Positions 57,698 to 64,000 of a stretch of 64,000 nucleotides of DNA are shown here, piece after piece. The notes beneath the pieces are model-generated. The model saw only the letters and a program-made list of their open reading frames with translations, searched no databases and had not been told where the DNA came from. Numbering within the stretch: position 1 is the stretch's first letter; each line of letters begins with the position of its first letter. Source of the DNA: Achromobacter dolens (GTDB taxonomy: Bacteria > Pseudomonadota > Gammaproteobacteria > Burkholderiales > Burkholderiaceae_B); the NCBI RefSeq assembly GCF_902859745.1, contig NZ_CADIJW010000001.1:62001-126000 (forward strand), in the 5' to 3' direction. A program made the position numbers and the translations under genes.

Positions 57698-59164
57698 TCA
57701 GTAGCGCACGTACTCCAGCGCCGATTGCGAGGACGCCGGTGCGCGGGGCGCCGCGGCCCGCGCCGACGCCGCTTCGCGCGCCGCCTCGGGTCGGTCCTGG
57801 GCCTCATAAGCGCTCTGCAGTTCGTGCGCCGCCTCGGCCGTCATCTGGGTGATGTCCTCGGTGACTTCGCCCAGCTTGGCCGATTGCGCCAGCGAGACCT
57901 CCACCACTTCGCCCATGATCTCGGTGACCCGCCGCGACGAGGTCACGATGTTCTCCATGGTGGCGCCGGCGGACTGCACCTGTTCGGCACCGTTGCCGAT
58001 CTGCTGGACCGAGGTGGTGATCAGGTCCTTGATCTCCTTGGCCGCGGATGCGCTGTTCTGGGCCAGGCTGCGCACTTCCGCCGCCACCACGGCGAAGCCC
58101 TTGCCGTGCGGGCCGGCGCGCGCCGCCTCGACCGCGGCATTGAGCGCCAGGATATTGGTCTGGAACGCGATGCCGTCCATCACGCCGATGATCTCCGAAA
58201 TGCGCTTGGAACTGTCGGTGATGGCGCCCATGGTGGCCACCACGCCGGCCACGGTCTTGCCGCCTTCCTCGGCGACCTGGCAGGCGTCGCGGGCCAGCGT
58301 GTTGGCCTGGCTGGCGCGCTCGGCGTTCTCGGTCAGGCCCTGCACGGCCACGCGCAGCGTCTGCGCGGCGGTGAAACGCTTGGTGATGTCGGTGGCGAAC
58401 TTCACCACCTTGAAGGGCCGGCCCTCGGCATCGAAGATCGGGTTGTAGCTGGCCTCGATCCAGACGCGGCGGCCGCCCTTGCCGATGCGCAGGTATTGGC
58501 CGGTGTCGTATTCGCCGCCGCGCAGCTTGCGCCAGAATTCCTTGTAGGCGGGGCCGCGGACTTCCTCGGGCAGCACCAGCATGCTGTGGTGGCGGCCGCG
58601 CAGTTCGTCTTCGCGGTAGCCCATGGCGTCCAGGAACAGGTCGTTGGCGCGGATGATGGTGCCATCCAGCTCGAACTCGATGATGCCCTGCACCTTGGAG
58701 ATGGCGGCAAGCTGGCCCTCAGTGTCGGCCTGGCGGCGCTGCTGCTCGGTGACGTCGGTGGCGTACTTGACCACCTTGAAGGGCCGGCCGGAGGCGTCGA
58801 GGATCGGGTTGTAGCTGGCCTGCAGCCAGACGTCGCTGCCGTCCTTGTGGATGCGGCGGTAGCGGCCCGCGTCGTACTCGCCACGCTTGAGCTTGGCCCA
58901 GAAGGCCTGGTATTGCGGGCAGTCGCGTCGATCGGCTGCGACGAAGATGCGATGGTGCTGCCCCAGCAGTTCGTCGAGCGTGTAACCCATGGCATCGAGG
59001 AAATTCTGGTTGGCCATGAGCACATGGCCGTCCAGGTCGAACTCGATGACCGCCTGCGCCTTGTGGATGGCCGCGATCTGGCCGAGAAGATCCGCATTCC
59101 GTGTGTCGCGCGTGCGCCGAAACAGGCGCCGTAACACGCGCCTCAAGGGTCTGGTCACTGGCAT
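57698..59164 (-). CDS. Soluble chemoreceptor with two PAS domains
   Basis: 488 residues from the ATG at 59164. No membrane helix. PAS1 (about 30-145) and PAS2 (150-265) are very similar and each ends with A-S-Y-N-P-I plus G-R-P-F-K-V-V-K, a clear internal duplication; the methyl-accepting domain follows (275-455, with D-G-I-A-F-Q-T-N-I-L-A-L-N-A-A-V). The layout matches BdlA/Aer2-like cytoplasmic sensors, which use PAS-bound cofactors such as haem or FAD to detect redox or oxygen. Confidence 0.92.
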   Translation of the reverse strand: MPVTRPLRRVLRRLFRRTRDTRNADLLGQIAAIHKAQAVIEFDLDGHVLMANQNFLDAMGYTLDELLGQHHRIFVAADRRDCPQYQAFWAKLKRGEYDAGRYRRIHKDGSDVWLQASYNPILDASGRPFKVVKYATDVTEQQRRQADTEGQLAAISKVQGIIEFELDGTIIRANDLFLDAMGYREDELRGRHHSMLVLPEEVRGPAYKEFWRKLRGGEYDTGQYLRIGKGGRRVWIEASYNPIFDAEGRPFKVVKFATDITKRFTAAQTLRVAVQGLTENAERASQANTLARDACQVAEEGGKTVAGVVATMGAITDSSKRISEIIGVMDGIAFQTNILALNAAVEAARAGPHGKGFAVVAAEVRSLAQNSASAAKEIKDLITTSVQQIGNGAEQVQSAGATMENIVTSSRRVTEIMGEVVEVSLAQSAKLGEVTEDITQMTAEAAHELQSAYEAQDRPEAAREAASARAAAPRAPASSQSALEYVRY

Positions 59165-59286
59165 GGTGGCTCGCTCGGCGCAATAGGGAGTGGATCGGAC
59201 GGTGGCCGAAATCATAAGGTCAAAACCCTGGCCGAATGTGAGCCTTCATTCGTTATATCGTCTGATAAGTGAGATCCTCAATCACG

Positions 59287-60516
59287 TTAGCGGATCCGCG
59301 TCGACACGAATTCCGCGATGGCCCGTGGCGATTTTCCCAACACCTCGCGCAGCACCTCCTCGGTGTGCTGGCCCAGCAGCGGCGGCGCGCGTCGGTACAC
59401 CACGGGGGAGTCCGAGAACCGCAGCGGGCTGGCCGTCACCGGCGCCGCGCCACCCCCCGGGTGCGGCAGGTCGCGGCGCAATTGCCGCGCCTGCGTCTGC
59501 GGGTGGGCGAAGGCCTGGGCGATATTGTTGATCGGGCCGCAGGGCACGCCCACGGCCTCCAGTTTGGCGATCCAGTCATCGCGCCGGCCCTGGCGCATGA
59601 TGTCGGCCAGCAGCGCCACCAGCAGCTCGCGATTGGCCACGCGCAGCCGGTTGGTGGCAAAGCGCGGATCGTCCCCCAGCTCCGGCGCGCCGATGGCCTT
59701 GCAATAGGCGCGGTACTGCGATTCGTTGCCGGTGGCCACGATCAGATGGCCGTCGCTGGCGGCGAAGACCTGGTAGGGCACCACGTTCTGGTGCGCGTTG
59801 CCGGCGCGCGTCGGCGCCACGCCGGAATTGAAGTAGTTGGAATTCTGGTTGGCCAGCAGCGCCACGTGGCTGTCGAGCAGCGCGATGTCCAGGTGCTGGC
59901 CGAGGCCGCTGCGGTGGCGTTCCTGCAAGGCCGCCAGGATCGCCACGGTGGCGTACATGCCGGTGACGATGTCGGTCACCGCCACGCCGGCCTTCTGCGG
60001 TCCGCCGCCGGGCAGGTCGTCGCGTTCGCCGGTGATGCTCATCAGGCCGCCCATGCCCTGGATCATGAAGTCGTAGCCGGGGCGGCGCGCGAACGGCCCG
60101 TCCTGGCCGAAGCCGGTGACCGAGCAGTAGATCAGGCGCGGATTGATGGCCTTCAGGCTGGCATAGTCCAGGCCGTACTTGGCCAGCCCGCCGACCTTGA
60201 AGTTCTCGACCAGGATATCGCTGACCGCTGCCAGTTCTCGGATCAGCGCCGCGCCATGCGGCGTGGCCATGTCGGCCTCGACCGAGCGCTTGTTGCGGTT
60301 GGCGCTGAGGTAATAGGCGGATTCGTTGGTGTCGACGCCATTGCCGTCCTTCAGGAAGGGCGGGCCCCAGGCGCGGGTGTCGTCGCCGACGCCGGGGCGC
60401 TCGATCTTGATGACGTCGGCGCCCAGGTCGGCCAGGTTCTGCGTGCACCACGGGCCTGCCAGGATGCGCGACAGGTCCAGCACGCGGATGCCGTCCAATG
60501 CGGGCGGGCGCGTCAT
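59287..60516 (-). CDS. Family III (CaiB/BaiF) CoA-transferase
   Basis: 409 residues from the ATG at 60516. V-L-D-L-S-R-I-L-A-G-P-W at the N-terminus, a Gly-rich G-E-R-D-D-L-P-G-G-G segment near 230 and catalytic Asp215 in L-L-D-S-H mark a formyl-CoA-transferase-type enzyme. It moves CoA between carboxylic acids. Its start overlaps the MaoC-like gene stop by 4 nt. Confidence 0.92.
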   Translation of the reverse strand: MTRPPALDGIRVLDLSRILAGPWCTQNLADLGADVIKIERPGVGDDTRAWGPPFLKDGNGVDTNESAYYLSANRNKRSVEADMATPHGAALIRELAAVSDILVENFKVGGLAKYGLDYASLKAINPRLIYCSVTGFGQDGPFARRPGYDFMIQGMGGLMSITGERDDLPGGGPQKAGVAVTDIVTGMYATVAILAALQERHRSGLGQHLDIALLDSHVALLANQNSNYFNSGVAPTRAGNAHQNVVPYQVFAASDGHLIVATGNESQYRAYCKAIGAPELGDDPRFATNRLRVANRELLVALLADIMRQGRRDDWIAKLEAVGVPCGPINNIAQAFAHPQTQARQLRRDLPHPGGGAAPVTASPLRFSDSPVVYRRAPPLLGQHTEEVLREVLGKSPRAIAEFVSTRIR

Positions 60517-61373
60517 GATTGCACCTCGGCGGCGCCATGGCTCATGACGATGATGTCGCGTTCGACGGCGCGGGCGATGAAGCGGATCTGGCCGTCCGGC
60601 ATGCGCCACATATCGCATTGCAAGGTTTCGCCCGGGTAGACCGGCGCCGAGAAGCGCGCATCCAGCCGGGTCAGGCGGGAGGCGTCGTAGTCGCACCAGG
60701 TCTTCACCAGCGCGTGCGCGGCGATGCCGTAGGAACACAGGCCATGCAGGATCGGCCTGGGGTAGCCGGCCTGGTGCGCCACCTCGGGGTCGGCATGCAG
60801 CGGATTGCGATCGGCGTTCAGGCGGTACAGCAGCGCCGCCTGCGGTGGAATGCGCAGTTCGCAGCGGCGCTCCGGCTCGCCCTGCGGCGCGGCGGGCAGC
60901 GGCTCGGGGCTGGCGTCGCCCTGGCCGAAGCCGCCGTCGCCACGGCAGAAGGTGCTTTGCCGCAAGGTGGCCAGGTGCGTGCCGGCGCTGTCGTGCAGCG
61001 TGCGTTCGGTGACCACGATCGCACCCTTGTCCGCGCCCTTGTCGATCACGTGGGTGACGCGGCTCCTGCCGATCACGGTGCCGGACGTGGGCAGGGGCGC
61101 GTGCACCGCCAGGCGCTGCTCGCCATGCACCAGCCGGACCCAGTCGATGCCGGCGCGCGGGTCGCTCATCCAGAAGCCCGGATAGCCCAGCACCACGCTC
61201 ATGGTGGGAAAGGCGCGCAGGTCTTTCTCGTACACGTAGCGCAGTTGCCGCTCGTCTTCCGGATCCTGCCCCAGGCCGATGCCCAGGGCGTAGAGCATCG
61301 TGTCCTTGTCGTCGTAGTGCTGGCGCACGTCGTCGAAGCGCCAGTGCTTCACGGTTGCGTAATCGAGTGGCAT
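60513..61373 (-). CDS. MaoC-like double hotdog acyl-CoA hydratase
   Basis: 286 residues. N-terminal hotdog-like domain and a C-terminal MaoC domain with the hydratase-2 motif D-R-N-P-L-H-A-D-P and G-Y-P-R-P-I-L-H-G-L. Resembles the peroxisomal-type 2-enoyl-CoA hydratase 2 and mesaconyl-CoA hydratase families. Middle gene of the CoA-transferase operon. Confidence 0.88.
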   Translation of the reverse strand: MPLDYATVKHWRFDDVRQHYDDKDTMLYALGIGLGQDPEDERQLRYVYEKDLRAFPTMSVVLGYPGFWMSDPRAGIDWVRLVHGEQRLAVHAPLPTSGTVIGRSRVTHVIDKGADKGAIVVTERTLHDSAGTHLATLRQSTFCRGDGGFGQGDASPEPLPAAPQGEPERRCELRIPPQAALLYRLNADRNPLHADPEVAHQAGYPRPILHGLCSYGIAAHALVKTWCDYDASRLTRLDARFSAPVYPGETLQCDMWRMPDGQIRFIARAVERDIIVMSHGAAEVQS

Positions 61374-61380
61374 GGCGGCC

Positions 61381-62295
61381 TCAGATGGGATCCCAGTCGA
61401 TCACGTCGGGCGAGCGCTCCAACGCGTAGAAATGCTTGCGCATGGCGGGCACGGCGATCTCGCCGATCAGCTCGGGCGTCCAGCCTTCGCCGTGGTGCAC
61501 GCTGCGCAGCGGCCGCGGCTGGCTCATCAGCATGATCTCGTTGGCGCGCACCGCGAACACCTGCGCGGTGATGGCGCTGGCCGCGTCGCTGGCCAGGTAC
61601 ACCGCCATGGGCGCGACCTTGTTGGCCTCCATCTTCTTCAGCTTTTCGACGCGCGCCTTCTCCTCGTCGGTCTCGGCGGGAATGGAGCTGGTCATGCGGC
61701 TCCAGGCGAACGGCGCGATGCAGTTCGAGCGCACGTTGTAGCGCGCCATGTCCAGCGCGATCGACTTCGACAGCGCGACGATGCCGAGCTTGGCGGCGGC
61801 ATAGTTGGCCTGGCCGAAATTGCCGATCAGGCCGGACGTGGATGTCATGTGCACGAAGGCGCCGGATTCCTGCTCGCGGAAATACGGCGCGGCGGCGCGG
61901 CTCATGAAGAACGAACCGTTCAGGTGCACGTCGATGACCTGGCGCCACTCCTCCTCGCTCATCTTGTGGAATACGCGGTCGCGCAGGTTGCCGGCGTTGT
62001 TGACCACCGCATCGATGCGCCCGAAGGCGTCGATGGCGGTCTGGATGACGCGGCTGGCGCTGTCGTACGCGGCCACGCTGTCGGTGTTGGCGACGGCCTG
62101 TCCGCCCGCCGCGACGATCTCGCTTGCCACGGCCTGCGCGGGGCCTTCGCCGCCGCCCTCGCCGGTGAGCGAGACGCCGATGTCGTTGACCACGACCTTG
62201 GCGCCCGCCTGCGCCATGGCCAGCGCGATGCCGCGGCCGATGCCGCCGCCCGCGCCTGTAACGACCACTACCTTGCCGGAAACAATACCGCTCAT
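61381..62295 (-). CDS. SDR family oxidoreductase (hydroxyacyl-CoA dehydrogenase-like)
   Basis: 304 residues. G14-A-G-G-G-I-G20 Rossmann motif, V-N-D-I-G, N-N-A-G and Y165-x3-K169; the C-terminal extension (245-304) resembles the dehydrogenase part of type 2 multifunctional enzymes. First gene of the operon; likely oxidises the hydroxyacyl-CoA made by the MaoC-like hydratase. Confidence 0.9.
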   Translation of the reverse strand: MSGIVSGKVVVVTGAGGGIGRGIALAMAQAGAKVVVNDIGVSLTGEGGGEGPAQAVASEIVAAGGQAVANTDSVAAYDSASRVIQTAIDAFGRIDAVVNNAGNLRDRVFHKMSEEEWRQVIDVHLNGSFFMSRAAAPYFREQESGAFVHMTSTSGLIGNFGQANYAAAKLGIVALSKSIALDMARYNVRSNCIAPFAWSRMTSSIPAETDEEKARVEKLKKMEANKVAPMAVYLASDAASAITAQVFAVRANEIMLMSQPRPLRSVHHGEGWTPELIGEIAVPAMRKHFYALERSPDVIDWDPI

Positions 62296-62443
62296 TGGGG
62301 CTTACTCCAGATGCCGCGGCGCGCGCCGCGTGGGAAACAGTTCCGCGTCAAACCGTATGGTTTACGGGGTTGCCCCATGGTATGGTCGTCACGGCATTCG
62401 AAGAATTCAAAATTAGAAATGCCCCCCTTCTGTGTGGTGGAAC

Positions 62444-63343
62444 ATGAGACATGATCTGACTGACCTGCGGCTCTTCGTGAACGTGGGGGAAACGCTCAAT
62501 CTGACCCGCGCGGCCGAACGCACCTTCCTGTCGCTGCCCGCCGCCAGCGCGCGCGTCAAGCACATGGAAGAGGCCTTCAAGGCGCGGCTGCTGGTGCGCA
62601 TGGCGACGGGCGTGGCGCTGACGCCGGCTGGCGAGGTGCTGCTCAAGCACGCCAACGCGGTGTTTCGCCAGCTCGAATGCCTGAACGCCGACCTGCAGCC
62701 CTACGCCAGCGGCCTGAAAGGGCGGCTGCGGCTGCTGGCCAACACCACCGCCACCAATTCCTTCCTGGCGGATGCGCTGTCGACCTTCCTGGCCGAGAAC
62801 CCCGACGTGGACGTCGAGCTGGAAGAGAAGATCTCCGGCGACATCGTCATCGCGATCCGCGCGGGCGCCGGCGACCTGGGGCTGGTGGCCGGCAACATCG
62901 ACGTCGAGGGCCTGGATGTGACGCCGCTGTTCCGCGATGAGCTCACCGTGGTCACGGCGCTGAACCATCCGCTGGCGGCGTCGAAGTCCGCCCATTTTGC
63001 CGACCTGATCGATGCCTATCAGTTCGTCGGCATCCATCCCGACAGCGCCATCCAGACCTTCCTGGAGGACATCGCCAGCGGCCTGGGCAAGCGCATCTGC
63101 CAGCGTGTGCACGTGGGCAGTTTCGAGGCCGTGTGCCGCATGGTCGAGGCCGGCGCCGGCATCGCCGTGGTGCCGCGCGCCTGCGCGGCGCGCTACAGCC
63201 GGCCCGATGCCTTGCACGTGTTGAAACTGGAAGATCCCTGGGCCCTGCGCGACCGCCTGCTGTGCCGCCAGCGCGGCCGCGACCTGCCCAGCTTCGCCGA
63301 GTGCTTCATCGAACACGTGCAGCGCGCGGCGCGAGGACAGTAG
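62444..63343 (+). CDS. LysR family transcriptional regulator
   Basis: 299 residues from ATG 62444. HTH at residues 5-63 (L-F-V-N-V-G-E-T-L-N-L-T-R-A-A-E-R-T-F) and an effector domain at 85-295. Divergent from the SDR/MaoC/CoA-transferase operon, and so its likely activator. The 148-bp gap (62296-62443) is AT-rich near 62390-62420. Confidence 0.92.
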   Translation: MRHDLTDLRLFVNVGETLNLTRAAERTFLSLPAASARVKHMEEAFKARLLVRMATGVALTPAGEVLLKHANAVFRQLECLNADLQPYASGLKGRLRLLANTTATNSFLADALSTFLAENPDVDVELEEKISGDIVIAIRAGAGDLGLVAGNIDVEGLDVTPLFRDELTVVTALNHPLAASKSAHFADLIDAYQFVGIHPDSAIQTFLEDIASGLGKRICQRVHVGSFEAVCRMVEAGAGIAVVPRACAARYSRPDALHVLKLEDPWALRDRLLCRQRGRDLPSFAECFIEHVQRAARGQ

Positions 63344-63664
63344 CCGCGGCGGGGGCGGTGTCGTGGCGCGGCGAGCGTGGCGTTCCGCCCGCGCCGACGG
63401 CTTGACGGGCCGCATGGCCGTCGCCGTGGCGCCACATCGGATGCGCGATAGTGTCCGTTCAGCGAACACGGCATCGCGGCGAAAGAGGGGCTTTTGAAAA
63501 TGTGTAGCGGCAAAAGCGGCCGCGCGGCAAATAATAAAAAAAGCCCCGGCCGCGCCTGACGCGCAGGCAGTAGAAAAATGGGGCCGGCAGGCGGCAAGGC
63601 ACCGCGTTGTTCCGGTGTGGTTTGCGGCCGCGCCACCGACAAGAACGAGACTCAGGAGACTGCC
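63344..63664 (+). other. Intergenic region before the Bug gene
   Basis: 321 bp with no supported gene. Holds an AT-rich stretch (63525-63540, aaataataaaaaa) that may be promoter sequence and short GC inverted repeats; nothing definite. Confidence 0.4.
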
Positions 63665-64000
63665 TTGCTAGATCCTCAACGCCGCCGCGTGATCGCGGGG
63701 CTGGGCGCTGCGTGCGCCACGACGTTGCTGCCCACCTTCGCCCGCGCCGCCGCCTGGCCCGGGCACGCCGTGACCTTCATCGTGCCGTTTCCGGCCGGCG
63801 GTCCGGTGGACACCACCGCGCGCTTCACGGCGCAGCCGCTGGGCCACCTGTGGTCGGTGCCGACGGTGGTGGACAACCGCTCGGGCGCCGGCGGCATCGT
63901 TGGCGCGCAGTTCGCCGCCAAGGCCGAGCCGGACGGCTACAACTTCTTTTTTGCTTCCATCCATCATGCGGTGCTGCCGAGCCTGCGCGGCGACCTGACC
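63665..64000 (+). CDS. Bug-family (TctC) solute-binding protein, 3' end outside window
   Basis: 112 residues visible. TTG start at 63665 with AGGAG 6 nt upstream. N-terminal R-R-R-V-I-A-G-L-G-A-A-C-A-T is a likely Tat or Sec signal, then the family's V-T-F-I-V-P-F-P-A-G-G-P-V-D. Bug proteins capture carboxylates or similar compounds in the periplasm for tripartite transporters or signalling. It may serve the neighbouring acyl-CoA operon. Confidence 0.9.
   Translation, partial: MLDPQRRRVIAGLGAACATTLLPTFARAAAWPGHAVTFIVPFPAGGPVDTTARFTAQPLGHLWSVPTVVDNRSGAGGIVGAQFAAKAEPDGYNFFFASIHHAVLPSLRGDLT

Overview
The window is high-GC, densely packed DNA from a betaproteobacterium. Gene content (lptD-surA-rsmA without pdxA, amgK-murU, glyQS-gmhB-plsC, a Bug-type solute receptor, many LysR/MarR/AraC/TetR regulators, fused SpmAB) points to the Alcaligenaceae, most likely Achromobacter or Bordetella. 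This placement rests on gene content and familiarity, not on a database search. I see no insertion sequence, prophage, CRISPR array or rRNA operon; one tRNA gene (Lys, anticodon CTT) is present.

Layout. 1-11840: the 3' part of a gene for a giant surface protein (over 3150 residues visible, about 22 Ig-like modules, two PA14-like modules, an adhesin-type C-terminus), followed at 10-nt spacings by a MotB-like and a MotA/ExbB-like protein. This is reminiscent of the SiiE/SiiA/SiiB arrangement and is the most system-like part of the window. 11853-20189: small housekeeping and signalling genes: RidA, a 95-residue protein with a ClpX-type zinc finger, a chemoreceptor, an orphan LysR, a Fur paralogue co-transcribed with an unknown 139-residue protein, an AraC regulator, a translationally coupled small ORF plus a Cys-nucleophile hydrolase, a YkgJ-type protein, and Tag glycosylase. 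20306-27717: LtaS-like membrane sulfatase-fold transferase, AsmA, a diguanylate cyclase, and a TetR/SDR divergent pair with a visible operator.

27809-33409: tRNA-Lys with consensus promoter and strong terminator, a C12 homopolymer, azoreductase with a 20-bp palindrome upstream, HAD dehalogenase-like protein, OmpA-type lipoprotein, PCD, and an FAD-monooxygenase/small protein/MarR operon in which all genes overlap by 4 nt and which is preceded by two 18-bp operator-like palindromes. 33410-40931: envelope block: DUF6776-like protein, murU-amgK (peptidoglycan recycling), then divergent lptD-surA-rsmA (outer-membrane LPS and protein assembly, 16S rRNA dimethylation). 41004-47416: glycerate kinase diverging from pyruvate kinase, fused SpmAB protein, FadE-type acyl-CoA dehydrogenase.

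47404-54876: minus-strand genes def, gloA, a PhnW-like aminotransferase, then the compact operon glyQ-glyS-gmhB-plsC-ygjP. 55135-59164: enoyl-CoA hydratase, a dispersed intergenic repeat with a terminator hairpin, class I fumarase and a soluble PAS-PAS chemoreceptor. 59287-64000: CoA-transferase, MaoC-like hydratase and SDR in one minus-strand operon with a divergent LysR and, beyond it, the start of a Bug-family solute-binding protein. This last block looks like an uncharacterised acyl-CoA catabolic pathway with its own regulator.
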